Below are positions 47,894 to 56,041 of a DNA stretch of 64,000 bases, in pieces (positions within the stretch are counted from its first letter, which is position 1; every line of letters begins with the position of its first letter). Position numbers and translations under genes: made by a program. Source of the DNA: Saccharothrix sp. S26 (GTDB lineage Bacteria > Actinomycetota > Actinomycetes > Mycobacteriales > Pseudonocardiaceae); assembly GCF_021390395.1 (NCBI RefSeq), contig NZ_JAJUWT010000019.1, positions 1 to 64,000 of the forward strand. The letters are read 5' to 3'. Below the pieces are notes generated by a model. The model was not told where the DNA came from. It searched no databases and saw nothing but the letters and a program-made list of their open reading frames with translations.

Positions 47894-48799
47894 TCAGCGG
47901 TCAGCCGACAACACGGCCGCCAGGTCCGCGATCGTCCCCGGTCCGACCTGGCAGCAGCCACCCACCAGCCGCGCGCCGCCCGCCACCCAGCCGGCCACCC
48001 GCGCGGGCTCGAAGGCCGGTGCGCCGGTCCAGGCGCGGGCGGTCGCGTCCCAGGTCTCGCCGCTGTTCGGGTACACCACGACGGGCTTGCCGGTGATCCG
48101 CCGGGCGGTCGCCACGGCCTCGTCCACGTCCGCCGGGTCGCAGCAGTTGACGCCGACCGCCACCACCTCGGCCACGTCGCGCACCACCTCGAACGCCTCG
48201 GTCAACGGCTGGCCGGCGCACGTCCGCGTGCCCCGCGCGCTGTAGGACAGCCACAGCGGCACGCCCGAACCGGCGACCACCCGCAGCACGGCCTCGGCCT
48301 CCTCGACGTCCGGGATCGTCTCGACCGCGAGCACGTCGGCCCCCGCGTCGGCCAGCACCTCGATCCGGGGCCGGTGGAACGACTCCAGCGCACCCATCGA
48401 CAGCCCGTACCGCCCGCGGTACTCCGAACCGTCGGCGAGCATCGCGCCGTACGGGCCCACCGACGCCGCCACCCACCGCGGCCCGTCCACTTCGGACGCC
48501 GCACGGCGGGCGAGCGCCACGCTGTCGCGCAGCAGGCCGGCCGTCTCCGCCTCGCCCAGCCCGCGCCGGCCGAAGCCCTCGAACGTCGCCTGGTAGCTGG
48601 ACGTGATCGCGACCTCTGCGCCGGCCCGGTAGTAGGCCAGGTGAGCGGCCCGGATCGCGTCCGGGTCGGTCAGCAGCAGGCGGGCCGACCACAGCGAGTC
48701 GGACAGGTCGTGCCCGACCGCGGTGAGCGCGGTCGACAGGCCGCCGTCCAGCACCACCACGCGACGGGCCAGCGCGTCGGACAGTCGTTCCCGGGGCAC
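47894..48799 (-). CDS. mmuM: Homocysteine S-methyltransferase
   Basis: 301 aa, GTG start. It has the pattern of the zinc-dependent Hcy-binding family: LDGGLSTALTAVGHDL at the N-terminus, ITSSYQATFEGF, DVLAVETIPDVEEAEAVL, and the zinc cysteines in VGVNCCDP and RLVGGCCQVGP. It lacks cobalamin domains, so it is the MmuM type that methylates homocysteine to methionine using S-methylmethionine, a plant-derived compound, or S-adenosylmethionine. The gene is 26 bp from the following minus-strand trpF and may be cotranscribed with it. Confidence 0.93.
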   Translation of the reverse strand: MPRERLSDALARRVVVLDGGLSTALTAVGHDLSDSLWSARLLLTDPDAIRAAHLAYYRAGAEVAITSSYQATFEGFGRRGLGEAETAGLLRDSVALARRAASEVDGPRWVAASVGPYGAMLADGSEYRGRYGLSMGALESFHRPRIEVLADAGADVLAVETIPDVEEAEAVLRVVAGSGVPLWLSYSARGTRTCAGQPLTEAFEVVRDVAEVVAVGVNCCDPADVDEAVATARRITGKPVVVYPNSGETWDATARAWTGAPAFEPARVAGWVAGGARLVGGCCQVGPGTIADLAAVLSADR

Positions 48800-48825
48800 G
48801 TCACGACCCTACAGACCGGCTGAGG

Positions 48826-49425
48826 TCAGGCGGACCGCGCGGCGGCGACGAACGCGCGCATGAGCCCGTGGTCCTTGACCCCGCGGCTCGCCTCGATGCC
48901 GCTGGACACGTCCACGCCCCACGGGCGGGCGCGCGCGACGGCCTCGGCCACGTTGTCCACGCCCAGGCCGCCCGCGAGCAACCACCGGCCCTCGGGCCTG
49001 GCCCCGTCGAGCGCGGCCAGGTCCCAGCGGTGCCCCGAACCCGCCTGCGGCGAGTCGAGCAGCAGCATTTGCTCGCCGTAAGCACCGACCCGCACGTCGG
49101 TGTCCGCTGTCAGGGACACCGCCCGGACCAGCGGCACCCCGGCCGCGGCCACCTCGTCGAACGCGACCTTCGGGTAGTCGCCGTGCAGCTGGACCGCGCC
49201 GATGCCGGACTCCTCGGCGAGCCGCCGCACGTCCGCCGCCGCCACACCGCTGAACACGCCGATCGACAGCACGTGCGGCGGCACCTCGCGCACCAGTCGC
49301 CGCGCGGTGTCGAGGTCGACCTGGCGGACGCTCGCGCTGAGCACGAAGCCGACCGCGTCGGCCCCCGCGTCCACGGCGGTCGCGACGTCGGCCGGGGTGC
49401 GCAGCCCGCACAACTTCACGTACAT
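48826..49425 (-). CDS. trpF: Phosphoribosylanthranilate isomerase
   Basis: 199 aa. The TIM-barrel signature of TrpF is present: YVKLCGLRT with the catalytic Cys, DAGADAVGFVLSASVRQV, IGAVQLHGDYP, LLLDSPQAGSGHRWDL with the catalytic Asp, and the phosphate-binding LLAGGLGVDNV and GVDVSSGIE. It converts N-(5-phosphoribosyl)anthranilate to the 1-deoxyribulose product in tryptophan synthesis. Many actinobacteria use the bifunctional PriA for this step, so a dedicated trpF outside a trp operon is worth noting. It is divergent from the LAL regulator gene. Confidence 0.93.
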   Translation of the reverse strand: MYVKLCGLRTPADVATAVDAGADAVGFVLSASVRQVDLDTARRLVREVPPHVLSIGVFSGVAAADVRRLAEESGIGAVQLHGDYPKVAFDEVAAAGVPLVRAVSLTADTDVRVGAYGEQMLLLDSPQAGSGHRWDLAALDGARPEGRWLLAGGLGVDNVAEAVARARPWGVDVSSGIEASRGVKDHGLMRAFVAAARSA

Positions 49426-49517
49426 GCCGAAGACCCTAGCGGTGGGCTTCCCGTGCCCCGATCGCGCCGTGATAGTGGGTGTGGCGCTGCGTCCACCGCG
49501 GCGGGGAGGTGGCGCGC

Positions 49518-52286
49518 GTGCGGCAGACCGGTCGGGAGCTGGTCGGGCGGGAGCCCGAGGTCGCGGTGGCGGCCGACGTGCTGGACCGGGCCCGGACGGG
49601 CACCACGTGCCTGGTCTTGTCCGGCGAGGCGGGCATCGGCAAGACCGCGTTGTGGGAGCACGTGCTGCGGGACGCCGAACGGCGCGGCTACGCCGTGCTG
49701 TCGTGCCGACCCGCCCAGCCGGAGGCGCGGCTGTCCTACGGCGGCCTGATCGACCTGGCCGAACGCGTGGACGACGAGCTGATCGCGCGATTACCCGGGC
49801 CGCAGCGCACGGCGTTGGAGGTCGCGTTGCTGCGCCGTGACGCGGAGGGCGGGCCGGGCGACCCGCGGGCGGTGCACGTGGCCGTGCTCAACGTGGTGCG
49901 GGCGATGGCCGCGGCGGCTCCGGTGGTGCTGGCGGTGGACGACGTGCAGTGGCTGGACGAGCCCACCGCCACCGTCCTGGAGTACGTGGTGCGCCGGTTG
50001 GCCGACGAGCACGTCGCGGTGGTGGTGTCGGTCCGTTCGACTGACGGGGACGTGCCGCTGGGGTTGGCCGGGCGGGACGACCTGGTGCACCTGCGGCCGG
50101 CCGGGTTGAGCATCGGCGCGCTGCACCGGCTGGTCCGCGCGCACCTCGGCACGCCGTTGCCCCGGCCGACGCTGATCCGCCTCCAGCGGGCCAGCGGCGG
50201 CAACCCGTTCTACGCGTTGGAGATCGCCCTCGCGCTGCCCGAGCCGGGCGCGTTCGGCCTGCCCCTGCCCACGACGCGCGCCGTCGAGGAGCTGCTGTCC
50301 GACCGGCTCGCCGCGCTGCCCGACCACTGCCGGGACGCGCTGCTGTGCGCGGCGGCGTTGTCGCACCCGACCGTGGACCTGGTGCGCCGGGCGTCGGAGG
50401 ACCCGGGGCGCGCCGAGGACGCGCTGGTCGACGCCGAGGACCACGGCGTGATCGAGGTCGTGTCGGGCGCGATCCGGTTCACCCACCCGCTGCTGAGCTC
50501 CACCCTGTTCTCCGCCGCGTCCGCGAGCAGGCGTCGGCGCGTCCACCGCAGGCTGGCCGAGGTCGTGGACGACCCGGAGACCCGCGCGCTGCACCTGGCG
50601 TTGAGCACCGACGGGCCGGACCCGGCGGTGGCCGAGGCGTTGGGTGAGGCGGCGCGCAGCGCCCAAGCGCGCAACGCGCCCAGCACCGCGGCCCGGCTGT
50701 GGGAGCTGGCCGGGGCGCACGCGGCGGACCCACGACACCGGGCCGTCCTGCTGGCCTCGGCGGTGGTGTGCCGGTACTTCGCCGGTGACGCGGCGGGCGC
50801 GCGCGAGCTGGTGGGGACGTTCGACGTGCGGGACGTGCCCGCAGGGCCGGAGCGCGCGGCGGTGCTGCTGGACCTGGCGATCGTGGTGTTCTTCGAGGAC
50901 GGCCCGGTCGAGGCGACGGCGTTGACCGACCAGGCGCTGGCGCACGTGGGCGACGACCCGGTGCTGCGGGCCACCGCGTTCCTGCGGCGGTCGTTGTTCT
51001 GCCAGGACGACACCCGGCTGCGGTGCCGCAACACCGAGCAGGCGCTGGAGGCGATCGCGGGGCACGAGGACGCCGTGCCCGCCGACCTGGTGGCGTGCAT
51101 CCTGATCTCCAGCGCGTACTACCGGCTGCTGGCCGGGGTCGGGCTGTTCACCGACGACGTCGAGCGGGGCGCGGCGCTGGTGTCGCCGACGAGCCAGGCG
51201 CGTGAGGCGCGGATGGCCCGCAGCACCCTGCGCGTGCTGACGAAGTACCTGGACCCGGAGCGGGGACGTGCGCTGATCGAGGCCGCGCACCAGGAGGAGA
51301 CCGCGCGCGAGGACGAGGCCGTGGCCATGCACGAGCTGGTCCACCTGGCCGAGCTGGACGTGTGGCTGGGTGACTGGGCGCGGGCCGGGCTGCGGGCGGA
51401 CGAGGCCGTGGAGGCGGCGGAGCAGACCGGGCAGCGGCCGTGGTTCGCCTACGCGCTCTACGCCCGTGCGCTGGTCGACGCGCATCGCGGCCGGTGGGAG
51501 CGGGCGCTCGACGCGGCGGGCCGGGGGTTGGAGGTGGCCTCGGGGCTGGGCGACCCGTGGGTCGTCGTGCACCAGCGGGCCGTGCTCGGGTTCGTCGCGC
51601 TGTCACGGCACGAGCCCGGCGCGGCACGTGACCACCTGGCGGCGGCGGTGGCGTTGTGCGCGGAGGTGGGCATGGCCGACTTCCCGATCAGCACGCTGTA
51701 CGGCGACCTGGTCGAGGCCGTGGTGGAGCTGGGAGAGCACGCCGAGGCGACCCGGCTGCTGGCGGAGCTGGAGCAGCGGCGCGACCGCGCGCCCCGACCG
51801 TGGATCACGGTGGTCGCGGCCAGGTCGCGAGCGCTCGTGCGGATGGCGTGGGGTGATCCGGAGGGTGCGGACGAGGCGTTGGCGGCGGCCGCCGAGGCGT
51901 TGGGTCGGCTGCCGATGCCGTTCGAGCGGGCGCGCACCGACCTGGTGCGCGGGAGGGTGCTGCGGCGGCGTCGGATGAAGCTCGCGGCGCGGGAGGCGTT
52001 GCTGGCGGCACGGCGGGCGTTCGACCGGCTCGGTGCGCCGTCGTGGGTGCGGGAGGTGGACGGGGAGGTGGGCCGGCTCGGGTTGCGCCGGGGTGACGAG
52101 CACGAGCTGACCGCCACCGAGCTGCGGATCGCGCGGTTGGTGGCGGCCGGGATGAGCAACCGGGAGGTGGCGGGGGCGGCGTACGTGACGGAGAAGACGG
52201 TCGAGGCGCACCTGACCCGCATCTTCCGCAAGACCGGGGTGCGCACGCGTCGTGAGCTGGCCCGGTTGGCGTTCCTGCGCGAGTAG
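49518..52286 (+). CDS. LAL-type (large ATP-binding LuxR family) transcriptional regulator
   Basis: 922 aa from the GTG at 49518, which follows GGGGAGG at 49502-49508; earlier in-frame starts (49479, 49509) are possible. N-terminal ATPase: Walker A GEAGIGKTALW and Walker B VVLAVDDVQWLDEP. The middle 500 residues are alpha-helical TPR-like repeats. The C-terminal 60 residues are a LuxR helix-turn-helix (LTATELRIARLVAAGMSNRE, YVTEKTVEAHLTRIF). LAL regulators are often pathway activators for secondary metabolism or maltose-type sugar use. There is an in-frame TTA leucine codon at 49791 (residue 92), which would make translation dependent on the rare tRNA encoded by bldA-like genes. Its targets are not adjacent in any obvious way. 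Confidence 0.93.
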   Translation: MRQTGRELVGREPEVAVAADVLDRARTGTTCLVLSGEAGIGKTALWEHVLRDAERRGYAVLSCRPAQPEARLSYGGLIDLAERVDDELIARLPGPQRTALEVALLRRDAEGGPGDPRAVHVAVLNVVRAMAAAAPVVLAVDDVQWLDEPTATVLEYVVRRLADEHVAVVVSVRSTDGDVPLGLAGRDDLVHLRPAGLSIGALHRLVRAHLGTPLPRPTLIRLQRASGGNPFYALEIALALPEPGAFGLPLPTTRAVEELLSDRLAALPDHCRDALLCAAALSHPTVDLVRRASEDPGRAEDALVDAEDHGVIEVVSGAIRFTHPLLSSTLFSAASASRRRRVHRRLAEVVDDPETRALHLALSTDGPDPAVAEALGEAARSAQARNAPSTAARLWELAGAHAADPRHRAVLLASAVVCRYFAGDAAGARELVGTFDVRDVPAGPERAAVLLDLAIVVFFEDGPVEATALTDQALAHVGDDPVLRATAFLRRSLFCQDDTRLRCRNTEQALEAIAGHEDAVPADLVACILISSAYYRLLAGVGLFTDDVERGAALVSPTSQAREARMARSTLRVLTKYLDPERGRALIEAAHQEETAREDEAVAMHELVHLAELDVWLGDWARAGLRADEAVEAAEQTGQRPWFAYALYARALVDAHRGRWERALDAAGRGLEVASGLGDPWVVVHQRAVLGFVALSRHEPGAARDHLAAAVALCAEVGMADFPISTLYGDLVEAVVELGEHAEATRLLAELEQRRDRAPRPWITVVAARSRALVRMAWGDPEGADEALAAAAEALGRLPMPFERARTDLVRGRVLRRRRMKLAAREALLAARRAFDRLGAPSWVREVDGEVGRLGLRRGDEHELTATELRIARLVAAGMSNREVAGAAYVTEKTVEAHLTRIFRKTGVRTRRELARLAFLRE

Positions 52287-52344
52287 CAACTGTGGGGTCG
52301 GTCCCCGATTCGCCGGTGGCGGTGCGGGGGTGAGGGTGGTGCGC

Positions 52345-52650
52345 ATGACCGTTACCGGAGTGGAGCCGACCAGGCTGTTCCTGGCGGAGTGCTACCTGCA
52401 CGCGGCGAACCCGCGCGAGGTGGCCGCCGCGATGGCCGCCGTGCGTGCCGCCGCCGACGGGTGCGCCCGTCCCGTGACCATGCGGTGCTGCCTGGCCGTG
52501 CCGGGTGACGACAGCTACTTCGGCGTGTTCGCCGCCGACGACGTCGAAGCCCTGGAACACGTCTTCGACCGGGCCGGGGTGTCGTTCGAACGGATCGTCG
52601 AGGCCACCGCCGTGCCGGTGGAACGGCCCACCGAGCTCGAACCCGCGTGA
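52345..52650 (+). CDS. Small protein, DUF4242-like ferredoxin fold
   Basis: 101 aa. The ATG at 52345 follows GAGGGTGG. The sequence TRLFLAECYLHAANPREVAAAMAAVRAAAD, then MRCCLAVPGDDSYFGVFAADDVEALEHVFDRAGVSFERIVEATAV, reads as a beta-alpha-beta ferredoxin-like domain of the type called DUF4242. Function is unknown. It begins 58 bp after the LAL gene and may be cotranscribed with it. Confidence 0.75.
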   Translation: MTVTGVEPTRLFLAECYLHAANPREVAAAMAAVRAAADGCARPVTMRCCLAVPGDDSYFGVFAADDVEALEHVFDRAGVSFERIVEATAVPVERPTELEPA

Positions 52651-52867
52651 CGGATCGCGCCAACCCCGCCACTGCCGTCGATGACCCGGCGAAGAGCATC
52701 CCACGCGCTCTCGCCGACCGGGGCCGGTGTCACACCTGGGGGCTGACACCGGCCCCGCACCCTGCCCACGCCTGGCGAGCACCGACGCGACCGTTCGGCG
52801 GTCGGACCAGCGTGATGGTGGCCACCGGGGGTCGGCGGGATGGTGGGTGGGTGGTGATACTGGCGTG

Positions 52868-53170
52868 GTGACCGTGAGAGAGCCCCGCCTGGAGATCGAG
52901 TACTGCACGCAGTGCCGGTGGTTGCTGCGCGCCGGGTGGACGGCGCAGGAGCTGTTGACCACGTTCACCACCGAGCTCGGCGAGGTCGCGCTCGTGCCCG
53001 GCACGGGTGGCGTGTTCGACGTCCGGCTCGACGGCGAGACGCTCTGGTCCCGCAAGGAACAGGACGGCTTCCCCGACCTCGCGGTGCTCAAGCAGCTCGT
53101 GCGGGACCGGGTCGCTCCAGACCGGGATCTCGGACACACCGACCGCGGCCGGAAGTCCTCGCCCCGGTAG
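52868..53170 (+). CDS. SelT/SelW/SelH (Rdx) family protein, cysteine form
   Basis: 100 aa from the GTG at 52868. It matches the bacterial Rdx family: LEIEYCTQCRWLLRAGWTAQ with the CxxC redox motif (Cys in place of the selenocysteine of mammalian SelW), the strand ALVPGTGGVFDVRLDGE, and LWSRKEQDGFPDLAVLKQLVRD. These small proteins have a thioredoxin-like fold and probably act in redox balance. The last ~20 residues (DLGHTDRGRKSSPR) exceed the family core. The gene ends at the edge of the minisatellite region. Confidence 0.9.
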   Translation: MTVREPRLEIEYCTQCRWLLRAGWTAQELLTTFTTELGEVALVPGTGGVFDVRLDGETLWSRKEQDGFPDLAVLKQLVRDRVAPDRDLGHTDRGRKSSPR

Positions 53171-53214
53171 GCGGGAGTCGGTCGGGGACGCGGTCTCCGA
53201 CACGGCGGCCACGA

Positions 53215-53625
53215 GCGCGGTGATCAGGCGCGCAGCGACCACAAGCTCGGCGACCACGAGACCAGCGCTCACGCGCGCAGCCGTCCCGGGCCTCGATCAC
53301 CAGCGCCGCGACCACCGACACCACGACCACGAGCACAGCGACCACAAGCGCAGCGACCACAAGCGCAGCGGTCACGCACGCAGCGGTCACGAGCCTCGAT
53401 CACCAGCGCCGCGACCACAAGCACGGCGACCACTTACCGCGACCGCAAACACCACGACCGCAAGCGCGGCGACCACGAGCGCAGCGACCGCAAGCACCAC
53501 GACCGCAAGCGCGGCGACCACGAGCGCAGCGGCCGTGAGCGCAGCGACCGCAAGCACCACGACCGCAAGCGCGGCGACCACGAGCGCAGCGGCCGTGAGC
53601 GCAGCGACCGCAAGCTCCGCGATCA
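53215..53625. repeat. Second 15-bp-period minisatellite with a 60-bp duplicated super-unit
   Basis: About 410 bp made of variants of a 15-bp unit such as AGCGACCACAAGCGC and GCGACCGCAAGCACC. Inside it 53491-53550 and 53551-53610 are identical 60-bp copies (four units each). A perfect 12-bp inverted repeat brackets the most regular part: CCACTTACCGCG at 53430-53441 and CGCGGTAAGTGG at 53630-53641, exactly 200 bp apart, the second overlapping the 3' end of the next gene. All frames are unusually open here because of composition; I see no ribosome site or protein family and call it noncoding. Confidence 0.85.
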
Positions 53626-54297
53626 GGGGCGCGGTAAGTGGGCGGTGATTTCGGCCAGCGCGTCCAACACCCAGGGGTCGAGGTGGCCGGTGACCTGTTC
53701 GGCTTCGGCGATCGTGATCGTCGTGCCGTTGGTGTCGGTGCCGTAGTTGTGGCCCGTGAACCTGATGTCCGCCAAGCCCAACAACGACGCGCCCAGCGGG
53801 TGGATGTCACCGCTGCCGTGACGGTCCTCGATCCGCTTGAACGCCCGCAGGTCACGGGTGCCGCGGAAGCCCACCCACGCCACCGACACCACGGCGTTGT
53901 TGCCCGCCCCGTCCCCCACCGCGATCACCATGCGGTCCAACGACGTGCACGGGGTGCGCAGGAAGAATTCCCTCACCTCGCCGTGCGACGCGGACAGGCA
54001 CTCCGCCTGCCGCCGCAGCTTGTCGTCCAACCTCCGCAGCCCCAACCGCTGCCACGCGCCGTCACGGTCGCCCCGCTTCGCCGCCTTCCGCCCGTCCAGC
54101 TCGCGCGCCGCCAGGCTCGACGACCCCGCCGAACCGCCCGCGCTCGACCCGAGCACCCCACCGCCACCGGCCGCGCCCGTGGCGCCGACCAAGCCCAGCA
54201 CCAGCGCCCCGGCCGCCACCACGGTCCCAGCACCGGTCTTCTTGCCGCGAGACGACCTGAGCCGCCCCTGAGGATCCCGGTAGATGATGTCCGCCAT
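53623..54297 (-). CDS. Hypothetical protein with N-terminal membrane segment
   Basis: 224 aa. The start reads MADIIYRDPQGRLRSSRGKK, then a glycine/alanine-rich hydrophobic stretch (AGTVVAAGALVLGLVGATG) that should be a membrane anchor, a Gly/Ser linker, and a C-terminal domain of about 150 residues with two cysteines (AECLSA and TPCTSLD), VIAVGDGAGNNAVVSVAWVGF and TDTNGTTITIAEAEQVTGHL. The charged N-terminus and membrane segment suggest an N-in orientation with an outside domain. I do not recognise the family. Its stop codon lies inside the right end of the minisatellite, so its 3' end may have been shaped by the repeat. Confidence 0.78.
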   Translation of the reverse strand: MADIIYRDPQGRLRSSRGKKTGAGTVVAAGALVLGLVGATGAAGGGGVLGSSAGGSAGSSSLAARELDGRKAAKRGDRDGAWQRLGLRRLDDKLRRQAECLSASHGEVREFFLRTPCTSLDRMVIAVGDGAGNNAVVSVAWVGFRGTRDLRAFKRIEDRHGSGDIHPLGASLLGLADIRFTGHNYGTDTNGTTITIAEAEQVTGHLDPWVLDALAEITAHLPRP

Positions 54298-54398
54298 GAC
54301 TCGCTCCCCCTGATCGGTTCGTGCCCCCGATCGGCAAGTTAGCGGCGGGCACCGACAATTCCGGCCCCTTCGCCAAGTGGGCCACCCGATCGAGCGAC

Positions 54399-54432
54399 GA
54401 CGGGGCCCCGCGCGGCAACGCGGGGCCCCGTC
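54399..54432 (-). terminator. Strong hairpin terminator after the cellulase gene
   Basis: GACGGGGCCCCGCG (54399-54412) and CGCGGGGCCCCGTC (54419-54432) are perfect 14-bp arms with a six-base loop, 17 bp beyond the cellulase stop codon. It is the strongest hairpin I see in the window. Confidence 0.88.
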
Positions 54433-54448
54433 CTCAGTGGAGCAGCGG

Positions 54449-55858
54449 TCAGCTGGTCGGGAAGTTGTCCGCCGTGCTGATCCGGCTCTTCAACAGCGCA
54501 CCCGACTCGGTCAGCACACCGCTGCTCGAGTAGTCGCCGCCGTTGCACGTGCCCGGGCGCAGCGCCGCACTGCTCTCGTTCGCGTCCGAGTACGTCCAGT
54601 TCGCGTAACCGATCTTGAGCTGGTCCAGCAGGTCCAACCAGGCGATGGTGCTCGTCCGGTCGAACGTGCCGCCACCCGTGGCCAGGACCGTCCCGAACTC
54701 GGTCACGAACAGCGGCAGCCGCGAGGCCGCACGGCTGACCGTGGCGCGGTAGTTGTCCTTGTGGGACGCGGCGTAGAAGTGGAACGCGTACATGATGTTG
54801 GTGGCGTTGACCGGGTTGTTGATGACCTCGGTCTCGTTGGAGCCCTCGGAGACGCCCAGCGACGACCACGCCCGCGTGCCGACGATGACCACGGCGTCCG
54901 GGTCGGCCGCGCGGATCACCGGGATGACCTGCTCGGCGTAGCTCTTGATCGCCGCCCAGCTCACGCCGTTCGGCTCGTTCGCGATCTCGTAGATCACGTT
55001 CTTCTTGGCCGCGTTGCGCTGCGCCACGGAGGCGAAGAACGTCTTGGCGCGGTCGATGTTGTAGTTCGGGTCACCCGGCGTGAGGATGTGGAAGTCGATC
55101 ATCGCGTACATCCCGCGCGCCTCGGCCATGTCGACCAGGCTGTTGACGCGGCTGGTGAACCCGGACGGGTTGGTCTCGTAGCCCTGCTCCTGCACGTACA
55201 TCGCGATGCGCAGCAGGTCGGACTTCCAGTCGTTGGCCAGCGCGTTCAACGAGTTGTTGTTGTAGCACTTGTCGAACCACTGGATGCCGTGCGTGCTCAT
55301 GCCGCGCAGCTGGATCGGGCGGTTGTACTGGTTGCACAGGTTCACGCCGCAGACCCGCAACTGGCCGTTGATCTCGACCGGCGTGCGGCCGACCGGCGGG
55401 GTGGTGGTCGTCGTCGTGGTGGTGGTCGTGCTCGTGGTGCTCGCCGACGTCGTGGAACCCGTGCAGGCCACGCCGTTGAGCGTGAACGAGGTCGGCGTGG
55501 GGTTGCTGCCCGAGTACGAGCCGACGAACCCGAGGTCGGTGGAACCGCCGGTGCCCAGCGTCCGGTTCCAGTCGACGTTGGTGGCGTTGGCGGTCGAACC
55601 CGACTGGGTCCAGGTGGCGTTCCAGCCCTGGGTCACCCGCTGCGAGGTGTTCGGGAACGCGATGGCGAGCGTCCAGCCGGACACGGTGTCACCGAGGTTG
55701 GTGACCTTGACACTGGCCTGGAACCCGCCGGACCACTGGCTGGTGACGGTGTAGTCAACCTTGCAACCTTGGGCGGCGGCCACGGCGTTCGGCAACATCG
55801 TCGCCGCGGAACCGAGGGCCACCGCGCAAGCCGCAAGCACTGCGGTGGAGCGCTTCAC
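54449..55858 (-). CDS. Secreted GH5 endoglucanase with N-terminal CBM2 (cellulase)
   Basis: 469 aa. The start is the GTG at 55858, seven bases after GAGGAGGGG; an ATG at 55873 would include the ribosome site. Signal peptide KRSTAVLAACAVALGSAATM, cleavage after AVAAA. Then a family 2 cellulose-binding module (CKVDYTVTSQWSGGFQASV, GWTLAIAFPN, GGSTDLGFVGSYSG, Cys to Cys), a Ser/Thr linker with ten consecutive Thr, and a GH5 catalytic domain: RGMSTHGIQWFD, LLRIAMYVQEQGY, acid/base Glu in YEIANEPNG, and nucleophile Glu in LFVTEFGTV. It cuts beta-1,4-glucan in cellulose outside the cell. A perfect CebR-type operator sits 28 bp upstream of the start, so cellobiose induction is expected. A strong terminator follows. 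Confidence 0.95.
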   Translation of the reverse strand: MKRSTAVLAACAVALGSAATMLPNAVAAAQGCKVDYTVTSQWSGGFQASVKVTNLGDTVSGWTLAIAFPNTSQRVTQGWNATWTQSGSTANATNVDWNRTLGTGGSTDLGFVGSYSGSNPTPTSFTLNGVACTGSTTSASTTSTTTTTTTTTTPPVGRTPVEINGQLRVCGVNLCNQYNRPIQLRGMSTHGIQWFDKCYNNNSLNALANDWKSDLLRIAMYVQEQGYETNPSGFTSRVNSLVDMAEARGMYAMIDFHILTPGDPNYNIDRAKTFFASVAQRNAAKKNVIYEIANEPNGVSWAAIKSYAEQVIPVIRAADPDAVVIVGTRAWSSLGVSEGSNETEVINNPVNATNIMYAFHFYAASHKDNYRATVSRAASRLPLFVTEFGTVLATGGGTFDRTSTIAWLDLLDQLKIGYANWTYSDANESSAALRPGTCNGGDYSSSGVLTESGALLKSRISTADNFPTS

Positions 55859-55885
55859 TGAGCCCCTCCTCATCGTTCGACTATG

Positions 55886-55903
55886 TCTGGGAGCGCTCCC
55901 AGA
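55886..55903. promoter_or_regulatory. CebR/CelR-type operator of the cellulase gene
   Basis: TCTGGGAGCGCTCCCAGA is a perfect 18-bp palindrome containing TGGGAGCGCTCCCA (55888-55901), the known binding site of the LacI-family repressors CebR (Streptomyces) and CelR (Thermobifida), which release DNA on binding cellobiose-type sugars. It lies 28 bp before the GTG of the cellulase gene. The cognate regulator is not evident in the window. Confidence 0.9.
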
Positions 55904-56041
55904 CCCGTCGGGGAACGTACACCGGGAAGTGCGGCCAAGTACAGAGACCGTCTCGCGGAGTGACATCCGCCGGTGACGTTGCGTGGCGAACCGGCCGGGA
56001 CCAGGAGGTGCGCGACGACCAGGCGCAGTCGGTCGGACGCG

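Noticed and set aside
53007..53648. A + strand frame through the second minisatellite rich in Thr, Ala and Ser.
   Set aside because: It overlaps the Rdx gene in another frame, consists of repeat translation only and has no start signal.
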